A stretch of DNA of 64,000 bases from Sphingomonas paucimobilis NBRC 13935 (lineage in GTDB: Bacteria; Pseudomonadota; Alphaproteobacteria; Sphingomonadales; Sphingomonadaceae): assembly GCF_000739895.2 (NCBI RefSeq), contig NZ_BBJS01000050.1, positions 1-64,000 on the forward strand, read 5' to 3'. Every line of letters starts with the position of its first letter. Position 1 is the stretch's first letter. The notes beneath the pieces are model-generated. The model saw nothing but the letters and a program-made list of their open reading frames with translations, did no database searches and had not been told where the DNA came from. The position numbers and the translations under genes are program-made. Shown in pieces: positions 9,459 to 19,108 of this stretch.

Positions 9459-10859
9459 ATGAGATACCCCCATTTGCTGGCGGCGATCGCGTTCATCGCC
9501 CCCGCCCCGCTGCTCGCCCAGGCGCTCACCACGGCCGAAACCCAGAAGATCGATGCGCTGGTGACGAAGACGCTGGCCGATACCGGCGTCCCTTCCGCCT
9601 CGATCGCGGTCGTGCGCGGGGGCAAGACCGTGCTCGCCAAGGCCTATGGCAAGCAATTCGAGGGGCAGAAAGGACCCGCCGATCCGACCCTGCCCTATCA
9701 GATCGCCTCGGTGTCGAAGCAGTTCACGGCGACCGCTGTCCAATTGCTGGCGGACGAGGGCAAGCTGTCGCTCGACGACACGGTCGGCAAGTATATCCCC
9801 GGCATCACGGGTGGCAACACGATCACCATCCGCCAGTTGCTCAGCCACACCTCGGGCCTGCGCGACTATTGGCCGCAGGATTACAGCTTCAAGGCGATGG
9901 CGACCCCGACCACGCCGCAAGGCATTGTCGACCGCTGGGCCAAGGCGCCGCTCGATTTCCAGCCCGGTACCCAGTGGCAATATTCCAACACCGGCTATGT
10001 CGTCGCCGGCATGATCGTCGAGAAGGTCTCGGGTGAGCCGCTGCTTCAGTTCCTCCAGACCCGCGTCTTCCGCCCGCTCGGCATCCGCGCTCTGGACCAG
10101 GACAAGGCGATCGGCCCCGGTTTCCCGCAGGGCTATCTGCGCCACGCGCTCGGCCCCGTGCGGGTCGAGACGCCGGCCGCGCCCGGCTGGCTCTATGCGG
10201 CGGGCGAGTTGTCCATGTCGCCGCAGGATCTGGCGAAGTGGGACATTGCCCGGATGAACCGCACGCTGCTGCCGGCCAAGGACTGGGCGGAGCAGGAAAC
10301 GCCGGTCAAGCTGGCCGACGGCTCCAGCACCAATTACGGGCTGGGCGTCGGCATCGGTGTGACCGATGGTCGCCGGATCGTCGAACATAGCGGTGAGGCG
10401 GTGGGCTTCCTGACCGAGAATATCGTGTACCCCGAGGACAAGGCGGCGATCGTCGTCGCGGTCAATGCCTGGTTCGCCGACGCGCAAGGCCGGATCGCCA
10501 AGGGCATCGCCGATGTCATCCTCCCCCAGCCACAGACGAACAATGCCGACGCCGCCGCGCTCGATCGGACGAAGCAGGTCTATGGCCAGTTGCAGACCGG
10601 CCGACTCGACCGCTCGCTGCTGACCGAGGATGCGGCCTATTATTTCACGCCATCGACGCTCGCCGACTATCAGTCGAGCCTGTCGCCGCTGGGCAGCCCG
10701 ACCAAGATCGAGCAGGTCGGCAAGACCCGGCTGCGCGGTGGCTTCGTCAACCGCGCCTACCGCGTGACCTATCCGAGCCGCAGCCTGCGGATCAGCACCT
10801 ATGCCGAGCCCGGTGCGCAGGGCCGCATCGAACAATTTCTGGTGAGCCCCGTCGAATGA
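9459..10859 (+). CDS. Serine hydrolase, beta-lactamase/penicillin-binding family, secreted
   Basis: A 466-residue protein of the class C beta-lactamase-like (S12) family. Residues 1-~22 form a signal peptide ending LLAQ-A. The active-site set is complete: SVSK (Ser84/Lys87), YSN (Tyr175-Asn177) and HSG (from His310). A ~110-residue C-terminal domain follows the hydrolase domain. Such proteins are usually D-amino-acid peptidases or esterases; the substrate is not shown. The start at 9459 begins the signal peptide, and longer in-frame starts run into repeat sequence. Its stop overlaps the aminopeptidase start by four bases (ATGA). Confidence 0.9.
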   Translation: MRYPHLLAAIAFIAPAPLLAQALTTAETQKIDALVTKTLADTGVPSASIAVVRGGKTVLAKAYGKQFEGQKGPADPTLPYQIASVSKQFTATAVQLLADEGKLSLDDTVGKYIPGITGGNTITIRQLLSHTSGLRDYWPQDYSFKAMATPTTPQGIVDRWAKAPLDFQPGTQWQYSNTGYVVAGMIVEKVSGEPLLQFLQTRVFRPLGIRALDQDKAIGPGFPQGYLRHALGPVRVETPAAPGWLYAAGELSMSPQDLAKWDIARMNRTLLPAKDWAEQETPVKLADGSSTNYGLGVGIGVTDGRRIVEHSGEAVGFLTENIVYPEDKAAIVVAVNAWFADAQGRIAKGIADVILPQPQTNNADAAALDRTKQVYGQLQTGRLDRSLLTEDAAYYFTPSTLADYQSSLSPLGSPTKIEQVGKTRLRGGFVNRAYRVTYPSRSLRISTYAEPGAQGRIEQFLVSPVE

Positions 10860-12235
10860 CCGACTTCGCCCCCCTGCTTCAGCCCGATCGCGGTCAGGCC
10901 GCCCAGACGATCACCCTCCTGTCCGCCGACGGCTTTGCCGGCTGGCTGAGCCAGCAACCCGCCACCACCCGCATACTGGCGACGGCGCAGCGCTTCTCAG
11001 CCAAAGCCGATACCCATCTGCTGGTGCCGCATGGCGATGGCGTCGCTGTCGTCGCGGGCGTGACCGATCCCGCCTCGCCCTGGGCGCTGGCCAAGCTGGC
11101 CGAGACCCTGCCCGAAGGCACCTATCGCCTCGACGAGGCGGAGGTCGGTGCCAACGCGTTGGGCTGGCTGCTCGGCCAGTATCGCTTCACCCGCTATCGC
11201 AGGGGCGAGGCCGCTGGCGACCGCGTGCTGTTGACCGGTGACGTCGCGCACCGGGAGGAGGTCATCCGGATCGCCACCGCCACCGCGCTGGTCCGCGATC
11301 TGGTCAATACCGGCGCGGGCGATCTCGGCCCGGCGGAACTGGAAGCGGAAGCGGAAGCGCTCGCCCGTCTCCATCATGCGCAGATCACGGTGACAGCGGG
11401 CGATACGCTGGCACGGGACTATCCGATGATCCACGCGGTCGGCCAGGCCGCCACGCGCGAGCGCGCGCCCCGGTTGATCGAGTTGATATGGGGCGATCCT
11501 GCCCATCCGCGCATCGCGATCGTCGGCAAGGGCGTGTGCTTCGACACCGGCGGGCTCGATATCAAGCCGTCCGCCGGCATGCGGCTGATGAAGAAGGATA
11601 TGGGCGGCGCGGCGCATGCGCTGGCACTCGCGGGGTTGGTGATGGCGGCAAAGCTGCCGGTGCGGCTCCACCTGTTGATCCCGGCGGTCGAGAATGCGGT
11701 ATCGGGTGCGTCCTTCCGCCCCGGCGACGTGCTGCGGACGCGCAAGGGCCTGACCGTCGAGAACACCAATACCGATGCCGAGGGTCGCCTGATCCTGGGC
11801 GATGCGCTGACCCGGGCGGGTGAGGAGAAGCCGGAGTTGATCCTCGACTTCGCCACGCTGACCGGCGCGGCGCGCGTGGCGTTGGGTCCGGACCTTCCAC
11901 CGCTGTTCACCGACGATGAACGGCTTGCCACCGATCTGCTCGCGGCGGCGGCGAAAGAGGACGACCCCGTATGGCGCCTGCCGCTCTGGGACGCCTATGA
12001 CGAGATGCTGAAATCGGACATTGCCGACATGGTCAACGCGCCCGATGGCGGCTTTGCGGGGGCGATCACCGCCGCGCTGTTCCTGCGCCGATTCGTGCCG
12101 AAGGACACGGCCTGGGCGCATCTCGACGTGTTCGCCTGGCGGCCGTCGCGCAAGCCGGGGCGTCCCAAGGGAGGCGATGCTTATGCCCTGCGCGCGGCGT
12201 ATCGGATGTTGAAGGAGCGGTATTCGGGGGCCTGA
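10856..12235 (+). CDS. Leucyl aminopeptidase family protein (M17)
   Basis: A 459-residue cytoplasmic M17 metalloaminopeptidase. It has the metal-binding signatures VGKGVCFDTGG with the active-site lysine, and NTDAEGRL near residues 305-312. It is translationally coupled to the secreted serine hydrolase by an ATGA overlap, suggesting that both take part in peptide breakdown. It lacks a signal peptide. Shorter than E. coli PepA, mainly in the N-terminal domain, as is usual for this alphaproteobacterial subgroup. Confidence 0.93.
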   Translation: MTDFAPLLQPDRGQAAQTITLLSADGFAGWLSQQPATTRILATAQRFSAKADTHLLVPHGDGVAVVAGVTDPASPWALAKLAETLPEGTYRLDEAEVGANALGWLLGQYRFTRYRRGEAAGDRVLLTGDVAHREEVIRIATATALVRDLVNTGAGDLGPAELEAEAEALARLHHAQITVTAGDTLARDYPMIHAVGQAATRERAPRLIELIWGDPAHPRIAIVGKGVCFDTGGLDIKPSAGMRLMKKDMGGAAHALALAGLVMAAKLPVRLHLLIPAVENAVSGASFRPGDVLRTRKGLTVENTNTDAEGRLILGDALTRAGEEKPELILDFATLTGAARVALGPDLPPLFTDDERLATDLLAAAAKEDDPVWRLPLWDAYDEMLKSDIADMVNAPDGGFAGAITAALFLRRFVPKDTAWAHLDVFAWRPSRKPGRPKGGDAYALRAAYRMLKERYSGA

Positions 12236-12251
12236 GGCGCGGTCGGGGCGT

Positions 12252-12330
12252 GGCCTTCGACTACGCTCAGGCTGAACGGGGGTTGGGTTTCAATCCAAAC
12301 AGCCGTTCACGCTGAGCGGAGTCGAAGGGC
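12252..12330. repeat. Inverted pair of family B repeats between convergent genes
   Basis: GGCCTTCGACTACGCTCAGG-CTGAACGG at 12252 is inverted with CCGTTCACGCTGAGCGGAGT-CGAAGG at 12303. The arms could form a ~25-bp imperfect stem in either transcript. It lies between the ends of the aminopeptidase and tpiA genes, where a bidirectional terminator would be expected. The same repeat occurs at 9259 and 9340. Confidence 0.75.
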
Positions 12331-12352
12331 ACGCTCCGCCCTCACCCCGAAA

Positions 12353-13099
12353 TCACAACCGCGCCGCCGCCTCGATGATCGGCACGAATTTGGCCGCCGT
12401 CAGGCTCGCCCCGCCGACCAGCGCGCCATCGACATTCTCAACCGCGAGTAGCGTCGCGGCATTGTCGCCCGTCACCGAGCCGCCATAGAGGATACGCACC
12501 TCATCCGCCGCATCGCCGATCAGCATCCGCAGCTTGGCACGCGCAATAGCGTGGATGCTCGCGATCTCCTCAACGGTCGGGGTCTGGCCGGTGCCGATCG
12601 CCCAGCGCGGTTCATAGGCCAGCGTGAACCAGCTGCCATCGGCATTGTCGGGCACCGACTTCTCGATCTGCGCCTGCACCACCCGCTCGGCGCGGCCCGC
12701 ATTGCGCTCTGCCTCGGTTTCGCCGCAGCACAGGATGACCTGCAGCCCGTTGCGATGCGCCGCCGCCGCCTTGGCCCAGGCGTCCTGGCTGGTCTCGCCC
12801 TGATCGGCGCGACGCTCGGAATGGCCGACGATGGTGAAGCGCGCGCCCGCCTCCTTCACCATCCCCGCCGAGACGCAGCCGGTATGGGCCCCCGAGTCGC
12901 GCTCATGCACATCCTCCGCGCCGATCGACAGGCTCGGCACCCGCTCGGCCGCCGGCGCGATCAAGGTAAAGGGGACCGCCATCGCCACGTCGATGCCCGG
13001 TGCCGCCTGAGCCGCCGCCGCGACGGCGTCCAGCTCGGCCAGTGCCGCGCGGGAACCGTTCATCTTCCAATTGCCCGCCACCAGTTTGCGCCGTGCCAT
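12353..13099 (-). CDS. tpiA: Triose-phosphate isomerase
   Basis: Interconverts dihydroxyacetone phosphate and glyceraldehyde 3-phosphate. The 248-residue TIM barrel contains the N-terminal AGNWKMNG, the catalytic-histidine region GHSERR, and the active-site glutamate in YEPRWAIGTG. The ATG at 13099 follows a GGGAG Shine-Dalgarno sequence by eight bases and gives the usual length; a start at 13114 would remove that site from the leader. Divergent from ppiD. Confidence 0.97.
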   Translation of the reverse strand: MARRKLVAGNWKMNGSRAALAELDAVAAAAQAAPGIDVAMAVPFTLIAPAAERVPSLSIGAEDVHERDSGAHTGCVSAGMVKEAGARFTIVGHSERRADQGETSQDAWAKAAAAHRNGLQVILCCGETEAERNAGRAERVVQAQIEKSVPDNADGSWFTLAYEPRWAIGTGQTPTVEEIASIHAIARAKLRMLIGDAADEVRILYGGSVTGDNAATLLAVENVDGALVGGASLTAAKFVPIIEAAARL

Positions 13100-13233
13100 T
13101 TCAGGGGCTCCCATAAGTCGACTGTTATACGCGTTCAACATCGATAGCGGATCGCGCGCGCGGCACAAGCTTGATGCGGGCGCGCCGTCCCCCTAAAGCA
13201 CGTGCGTTTTTATCCTTTGCCGATCGGTCGTCC

Positions 13234-15186
13234 ATGCTCAGCTTCTTCCGCCGGATCATCAATTCCAAGGCCGGCGTCATCGTGACCTTCATCGTGCTGG
13301 GCGTCATCGCGATCGCCTTTGCCGCCGGTGACGTGTCCAATATCGCGGGGATGGCCGGCGGCCTGACCGGCTCGACCGTGGCGAAGGTCGGCAGCGCGAA
13401 GGTGACCGTCGACGACCTCCGCACCGCCGCGCAGAACGAGGTCGCCGCCTATCGCCAGGAACAGCCGACCCTCGACATGGCGCAGTTCATCGCCGCCGGC
13501 GGGTTCGAGGGCGTGTTGCAGCGCGAAGTGACCGGCCTGTCGCTCGAACAGTTTGGCAAGGACCAGGGCATGGTCGTCTCCCGCCGACTGGTCGATGGTC
13601 AGATCGCCTCGATTCCGGCGTTCCGCGGCCCCAATGGCCAGTTCGACCCGGCGCTCTATCAACAGCTTCTGGCGCAACGGAAGATGACCGACGCGCAGGT
13701 CCGCACGGACCTGCAGCGCACGCTGTTCGCACAGCAGCTGACCGTGCCGACCATCGGTGCCACGCAGATGGCGAGCCAGATGGCGCTGCCTTACGCCTCG
13801 CTGCTGCTCGAAAAGCGGCAGGGCGAGGTCGGCTATATCCCGACCCGTCTGGTCAATGCCGGCGGCGCACCGAGCGATGCGGATATCCAGACCTTCTACA
13901 GCCGCAACGTCCAGCGCTATACCCTGCCCGAGCGTCGCGTCGTGCGTTATGCGCTGGTCACGCCGTCGGCGATCGCGGCTCAGTCCGCGCCGACCGACGC
14001 CGAGATCGCTCGCTATTATCAGACCAACGCCGCACGTTACGCCGCGACCCAGAAGCGCGACGTGACCCAGGTGATCGTCGCCGATCAGGCGGGCGCCAAT
14101 GCGCTGGCCACCCGTGCCAAGGGTGGTGCGAGCCTGGCCGAGGCGGCACGCGCTGCCGGGCTGGAGGCCTCCGTTCAGAAGGGGGTCGACAAGGCGACCT
14201 ATGCGACGCAGAGCGCCCCGGCCGTCGCCGATGCGGTGTTCGGCGCGGCGCAGGGCGCGGTCGTCGGCCCGATCCGGGGTCCGCTCGGCTTCGTCGTCGC
14301 GCGTGTCGATGCAGTGACCCAGGTTCCGGGCAAGACGCTGGCGCAGGCCCGCCCCGAAATCGTGACCGAACTGACCAAGCAGAAGCAGACCGCCGCGCTT
14401 GGTGAGATGCGTAATGCGATCGAGGATTCGCTGTCGGGCAATGCGACCTTCGATGAGGTCATCGCCGATCGCAAGCTTCAGGCGCAGGCCACTCCGGCCG
14501 TGACCGCGCAAGGTGCTGCCCCCGATGCGCCCGCCTTCCAACCCTCGGCCGAACAGCGCGCGATGATCACCGCCGCCTTCACCGCCGAAGACGGCGACGC
14601 GCCGCAGATCGTACCGATCGGCCAGGATGGCGGCTTTGCCGTTGTCGGCGTCGGCCAGATCCAGCGTTCCGCACCGCGCCCGCTGGCGCAGGTCCGCCAG
14701 CAGGTGATCGCCGACCTGACCGCCGACCGTGCCCGCGCCGCTGCGCGCAAGCTGGCCAATGCCGTGCTCGCCAAGGTGAACAAGGGCATGCCGATGGCGC
14801 AGGCGCTGAAGGAAACCGGGCTGGCGGTGCCGCCGGTCCGCCCGATCGCCGCGTCGCGTCGCGATCTGGCCGCCGCGCAGAACACGCCCGCCGCCGCCCC
14901 GCTCGCGCTGCTGTTCTCGATGCCGCAGAACAAGGCCAAGACTCTGGAGGCTCCGGCCAATGAGGGTTGGTACATCATCCGCGTGACGAAAATCGATGCG
15001 GGCAATGCCACGGGCAACGCCGCCGCGATCCAGGCCGCACGCCAGGATATCGGTCGCCTGATCGGCCGCGAATATGTCTCGCAATTCGCCCGCGCGGTAC
15101 GCGACACGGTCGGCGTCAAGACCGATCCCAAGGCGGTCGCCAAGGTCCGCGCCGAGCTGCTGAACAATGGTGGTTCCGATAACTGA
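13234..15186 (+). CDS. ppiD: Peptidyl-prolyl isomerase, PpiD/SurA-type
   Basis: A 650-residue membrane-anchored periplasmic chaperone of the PpiD type. Residues ~13-32 form one transmembrane helix with a short positive N terminus; a SurA_N-like segment follows, then a parvulin domain near residues 250-340 and a long helical C terminus. Members assist folding of exported proteins. The start at 13234 begins the membrane anchor. Its last 20 bases overlap trpE, tying it to tryptophan synthesis by position only. Confidence 0.9.
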   Translation: MLSFFRRIINSKAGVIVTFIVLGVIAIAFAAGDVSNIAGMAGGLTGSTVAKVGSAKVTVDDLRTAAQNEVAAYRQEQPTLDMAQFIAAGGFEGVLQREVTGLSLEQFGKDQGMVVSRRLVDGQIASIPAFRGPNGQFDPALYQQLLAQRKMTDAQVRTDLQRTLFAQQLTVPTIGATQMASQMALPYASLLLEKRQGEVGYIPTRLVNAGGAPSDADIQTFYSRNVQRYTLPERRVVRYALVTPSAIAAQSAPTDAEIARYYQTNAARYAATQKRDVTQVIVADQAGANALATRAKGGASLAEAARAAGLEASVQKGVDKATYATQSAPAVADAVFGAAQGAVVGPIRGPLGFVVARVDAVTQVPGKTLAQARPEIVTELTKQKQTAALGEMRNAIEDSLSGNATFDEVIADRKLQAQATPAVTAQGAAPDAPAFQPSAEQRAMITAAFTAEDGDAPQIVPIGQDGGFAVVGVGQIQRSAPRPLAQVRQQVIADLTADRARAAARKLANAVLAKVNKGMPMAQALKETGLAVPPVRPIAASRRDLAAAQNTPAAAPLALLFSMPQNKAKTLEAPANEGWYIIRVTKIDAGNATGNAAAIQAARQDIGRLIGREYVSQFARAVRDTVGVKTDPKAVAKVRAELLNNGGSDN

Positions 15187-16687
15187 GCATAATGCCTCCG
15201 ACGCCGTCAGCCGGCTGGCCGGCAGTCGTCCTGCGCTGATCTGGCGTAGGCAGATCGCCGACACCGAAACGCCGGTCGCCGCCGCGCTGAAGCTGATCGA
15301 GCCGGGCCGCGGCGACTTCCTGCTCGAATCGGTCGAGGGCGGCGCGACGCGCGGGCGCTACAGCCTGATCGGCCTCGCCCCCGATCTGGTCTTCCGTGCG
15401 CATGGCCATGACGCGGCGATCAACCGCCACTGGGCGAGCGATCGCGACGCCTTCACGCCCTGCACCGCGCCGACGCTGGAGGCGCTGCGCCAGCTCGTCG
15501 CGGAATGCCGCGCCGATGTGCCGGAGGGGCTGCCCTCGGCGCTGGCCTGCCTGGTCGGCTATTTCGGCTATGAGACGGTCGGCCTGGTCGAGACGCTGCC
15601 TCAGCCGGCCGCCGATCCGCTTGGCCTGCCCGACATGATCTTCGTCCGGCCGACGGTGATCCTGGTGTTCGACCGGCTGGCCGACGCGCTTTATCTGGTC
15701 GCGCCGGTCTGGCCCGGTTCGGGCATCGATCCCGCTCGCGCGGTCGCCGAAGCGCAGGATCGGCTGGACGCGACCGCCGCGCGGCTGGCCTCGACGCCCC
15801 TGCCGGCGCCGGTGCGCGCGGAACTGCCCGAACCCGCCTACACCCCCGCCCTGCCCGCCGGGCGCTATGCCGAGATGGTGGCCCGAGCGAAGGACTATAT
15901 CGTCGCGGGCGACATCTTTCAGGTCGTTCTGGCACAGCGTTTTTCCGCGCCCTTCGCCCTGCCGCCGTTCGAACTCTATCGCAGCCTGCGCCGGATCAAC
16001 CCGTCACCCTTCCTCTATCATCTCGACCTGCCCGGCTTTTCGCTGATCGGATCGAGCCCCGAAATCCTGGTGCGGGTGCGCGATGGCGAAGTGACGATCC
16101 GGCCGATCGCGGGCACGCGTCCGCGCGGGAAGACCGGTGCCGAGGATGTGGCCAATCGCGACAGCCTGCTCGCCGACCCGAAGGAGCGTGCCGAGCATCT
16201 GATGCTGCTCGATCTCGGCCGCAACGATGTCGGCCGCGCAGCCCAGGCGGGCAGCGTGCGGGTGACCGACAGCTATACGGTCGAATTCTACAGTCATGTG
16301 ATGCACATCGTCTCCAACGTCGTCGGCCGTCTGGCGGACGACAAGGATGCGCTCGATGCCCTGTTCGCCGGATTTCCCGCCGGTACGGTCAGCGGCGCGC
16401 CCAAGGTCCGCGCCTGCCAGATCATCGCCGAACTGGAGCCCGAACGGCGCGGCGCCTATGCCGGCGGCGTCGGCTATTTCTCGCCCGACGGGTCGATGGA
16501 CTCGTGCATCGTGCTGCGTACCGCCGTGGTCAAGGATGGCACCATCCATGTCCAGGCGGGTGCGGGCATCGTCGCGGATAGCGATCCGGCCTATGAGCAG
16601 CGGGAATGCGAGGCGAAGGCCGGTGCGATGCTGGCCGCGGCAAAGGATGCGGTCGCGCGAGCGGACGAAGGAAATTTCGGGCAGTAG
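15167..16687 (+). CDS. trpE: Anthranilate synthase component I
   Basis: Converts chorismate to anthranilate with ammonia from TrpG, the first committed step to tryptophan. The 506-residue chorismate-binding enzyme includes the DIFQVVLAQRF segment, IAGTRPRG and GAPKVRA. The ATG at 15167 lies inside the 3' end of ppiD (20-base overlap) and is the only good start before the conserved RRQIADTETPVAAAL region. The leader is therefore coding sequence and leaves no room for a trp attenuator. Confidence 0.96.
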   Translation: MVVPITEHNASDAVSRLAGSRPALIWRRQIADTETPVAAALKLIEPGRGDFLLESVEGGATRGRYSLIGLAPDLVFRAHGHDAAINRHWASDRDAFTPCTAPTLEALRQLVAECRADVPEGLPSALACLVGYFGYETVGLVETLPQPAADPLGLPDMIFVRPTVILVFDRLADALYLVAPVWPGSGIDPARAVAEAQDRLDATAARLASTPLPAPVRAELPEPAYTPALPAGRYAEMVARAKDYIVAGDIFQVVLAQRFSAPFALPPFELYRSLRRINPSPFLYHLDLPGFSLIGSSPEILVRVRDGEVTIRPIAGTRPRGKTGAEDVANRDSLLADPKERAEHLMLLDLGRNDVGRAAQAGSVRVTDSYTVEFYSHVMHIVSNVVGRLADDKDALDALFAGFPAGTVSGAPKVRACQIIAELEPERRGAYAGGVGYFSPDGSMDSCIVLRTAVVKDGTIHVQAGAGIVADSDPAYEQRECEAKAGAMLAAAKDAVARADEGNFGQ

Positions 16688-16744
16688 GGCGCGGCGTCGA
16701 CAAGCCTTCAGGCGGGCGGGACTACCTGCCGCATAAATCTGCCG

Positions 16745-16876
16745 AGATTTGGGTCGTAACCAGTACCCGTGGAGGCGGGGGCCTTAGTTTTCCAGTACGC
16801 CTCGATTATTCAAAAGCTTGCCGTTTCACCGCAGCGGCTTGGAAACTGGGCCCCCGCTTTCGCGGGGGTGCGGCAT
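16745..16876. repeat. Repeat with strong hairpin between convergent genes
   Basis: The trpE-to-16908 gap holds GGAGGCGGGGGCCTTAGTTT at its start and a hairpin CCCCCGC-TTTC-GCGGGGG at 16851-16868. A related sequence lies at 56739-56756, so this looks like a small dispersed palindrome (family C). It may end transcription on both strands, though no T-run follows. Confidence 0.6.
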
Positions 16877-16907
16877 AATGGGCGGGTGTTGGCTCAAAGC
16901 CAGCCGA

Positions 16908-17342
16908 TCAATCCCCGTCGGCGGCCGGCGGCGTGGCCTCGGCCTGCCGCGCCCGACGCTCGGCGCGATATTGCTGGTTCCACAACATGCTGCAGCCGCT
17001 CTGACCACCGGTGCCCACCGGCGAGCAGGTATCGGGGATTCCGCCGGCCACCCGCCCGACCTGGTCCATGGTCGCCGCGCGATTGACCCAGCTCTGGTTC
17101 TGGGCGGGGATCGGCCGATCGTCGCGCAACGCCTTGGGAATGCGATAGGGCTCGTCGTCACGGCCGCAGACCACGACCTCTTCCGCCGTGCTCTCGGGGC
17201 ATTTCTGATCGCCGGTCAGCGTCACGTTGCGCACGCGCTTGGGCGGCTGTCCGGTGGCGGCCTGCTGATCCTGCGGTGCCGCCTGGGCTAAGGCGCTCCC
17301 CGAGGACAAGAGCAGGGCGGCAATCAGGGCGGCTCGAACCAT
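16908..17342 (-). CDS. Exported hypothetical protein
   Basis: A 144-residue protein with a signal peptide (residues 1-~20, ALAQ-A) and an AAGGAG Shine-Dalgarno sequence ten bases before its ATG. The mature part has four cysteines (QKCPES, VVCGRD, DTCSPV, SGCSML) that probably pair in the periplasm. I do not recognise a named family. It sits on the opposite strand between trpE and trpG, splitting the tryptophan genes. Confidence 0.78.
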   Translation of the reverse strand: MVRAALIAALLLSSGSALAQAAPQDQQAATGQPPKRVRNVTLTGDQKCPESTAEEVVVCGRDDEPYRIPKALRDDRPIPAQNQSWVNRAATMDQVGRVAGGIPDTCSPVGTGGQSGCSMLWNQQYRAERRARQAEATPPAADGD

Positions 17343-17501
17343 GGCGACGGGACTCCTTTGATATCCTAACGTCAGACACGGCGCATGGCTCCATGCTGAA
17401 CGATCTGTCCAGACGACCGCATTCGGGCGAAATTACGGCCACACTCACCATAAGGGAAAGCGGGGCGTTGCACCGCCCGCACGATCGTCTATGGCAGTCC
17501 C

Positions 17502-18116
17502 ATGATCCTGGTCGTCGACAATTACGACAGCTTCACCTGGAACCTCGTCCATTATCTTCAGGAATTGGGCAGCGAGGTGGAGGTCGTCCGCAATGATGCG
17601 ATCTCGGCGGGCCAAGCGCTTTCGTCGGGTGCGCAGGCTTTCCTCATTTCCCCCGGCCCCTGCACGCCGACCGAGGCGGGCGTCAGCCTGGACCTGGTCG
17701 CCGCCGCCGCTGAGGCCGGCCGGCCTTTGCTGGGCGTATGCCTGGGCCATCAGGCGATCGGCCAGCATTTCGGTGGCCTGGTCGAGCGCGGCGGGCTGAT
17801 GCATGGCAAGACCTCGCCGGTGCTGCACGACGGAACGGGGCTATTCCATGGCCTCCCCTCGCCCTTCACCGCAACGCGCTATCACTCGCTGATCGTCAAC
17901 GACGTGCCCGACGACTTGGTCGTCAACGCGCGCGCGGAGGACGGGACGGTGATGGGCTTCCGTCACAAGACCCTGCCGATCCACGGCGTGCAGTTCCACC
18001 CCGAAAGCATCGCCACCGAATATGGCCATGCGATGCTCGCCAATTTCCTGCGCGAGGCCGGCGTGGCGCACGACCTGCCCGAACGGCTGCGTCCCCCGGT
18101 CGGACAGGACGCGTGA
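17502..18116 (+). CDS. trpG: Anthranilate synthase component II (glutamine amidotransferase)
   Basis: Supplies ammonia from glutamine to TrpE. The 204-residue class I amidotransferase has the nucleophile in GVCLGH (Cys80) and His/Glu in VQFHPES. First gene of a tight set: its stop overlaps the trpD GTG (GTGA). The 159-base leader (17343-17501) contains no tryptophan-rich leader peptide. It might also serve folate synthesis as PabA; the trp neighbours make TrpG the main role. Confidence 0.95.
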   Translation: MILVVDNYDSFTWNLVHYLQELGSEVEVVRNDAISAGQALSSGAQAFLISPGPCTPTEAGVSLDLVAAAAEAGRPLLGVCLGHQAIGQHFGGLVERGGLMHGKTSPVLHDGTGLFHGLPSPFTATRYHSLIVNDVPDDLVVNARAEDGTVMGFRHKTLPIHGVQFHPESIATEYGHAMLANFLREAGVAHDLPERLRPPVGQDA

Positions 18117-19108
18117 CCACCACCACGCTGCTGCCCGACACGATCAGTCCTTTGTCACGCGAAAGCGCGGCGGCGGCCTTTGCCGATATTCTCGACGGAC
18201 GGGCCGGTGAGGACGCCATCGCCGCCTTTCTGATCGGTCTGACCGAACGCGGCGAAACCTCGATCGAAATAGCCGAGGCGGCACGCGCAATGCGCCAGCG
18301 GGTGATCCCGATCGAGGCGCCGGCCGGCACCATCGATGTCTGCGGCACGGGCGGCGACGGGCATCATACCCTCAACGTCTCCACCGCCGTGTCACTGGTC
18401 GTCGCCAGCCTGGGCGTACCGGTCGCCAAGCATGGCAATCGTGCCGCTTCCTCCAAGGCGGGGGCCGCCGACACGCTGGAGGTTCTCGGCCTCGACATGC
18501 AGCGCGCGGGCGAAATGGCGCAGGCGAGCCTGACCGATATCGGCATCGCCTTTCTCTTCGCCGCCAACCACCATCCCGCCATGGCGCGGATCACGCCCAT
18601 TCGGAAGCAGATCGGGCGGCGGACGATCTTCAACCTGATGGGCCCGCTCGCCAATCCCGCGCATGTCGGCCGCCAGTTGATCGGCATCGCCCGCCCCGAC
18701 TATGCTCCGGTCTATGCCGAAGCGCTGGAGCAACTGGGCGCCGAGGCTGCGCTGGTCGTCTCGGGCGAGGAAGGACTGGACGAATTGTCGGGCGCCGGAC
18801 CCAGCATCACCGTCTCGGTCGGCCGCGTGACCGCCCCCCGCACCATCACCCCCGAGGATGCCGGGCTTCCCCGTCATCCCATCACCGCCATTCGTGGCGG
18901 CGACGCGCGGCACAATGCCGAAGCGCTTCGCCGCCTGCTCGCCGGAGAGCCGGGCGCCTATCGCGACGCCGTTCTCCTCAATGCTGCGGCCGCGCTGCTG
19001 GTCGCCGGGCATAGCGCCGATCTGGCCCAGGGGGCCGTGGCCGCCGCCCGCGCGATCGACAGCGGTGCGGCAGCCGCGCTTCTCGATCAATGGATTGCTT
19101 ACCGATGA
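18113..19108 (+). CDS. trpD: Anthranilate phosphoribosyltransferase
   Basis: Transfers phosphoribose from PRPP to anthranilate. The 331-residue protein has the PRPP-binding CGTGGDG and the conserved [12 protein letters not shown] segment. The GTG at 18113 overlaps the trpG stop and begins just before the conserved helical domain; the frame is open further upstream, but that part is only a shadow of trpG. Its end overlaps the trpC ATG. Confidence 0.96.
   Translation: MTTTTLLPDTISPLSRESAAAAFADILDGRAGEDAIAAFLIGLTERGETSIEIAEAARAMRQRVIPIEAPAGTIDVCGTGGDGHHTLNVSTAVSLVVASLGVPVAKHGNRAASSKAGAADTLEVLGLDMQRAGEMAQASLTDIGIAFLFAANHHPAMARITPIRKQIGRRTIFNLMGPLANPAHVGRQLIGIARPDYAPVYAEALEQLGAEAALVVSGEEGLDELSGAGPSITVSVGRVTAPRTITPEDAGLPRHPITAIRGGDARHNAEALRRLLAGEPGAYRDAVLLNAAAALLVAGHSADLAQGAVAAARAIDSGAAAALLDQWIAYR

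Noticed and set aside
13210..15264. Long open frame antisense to ppiD
   Set aside because: Composition of a shadow frame; ppiD itself has a clear membrane anchor and parvulin domain.
17343..17501. Possible trp attenuator before trpG
   Set aside because: No leader peptide with tandem Trp codons and no terminator/antiterminator pair seen.
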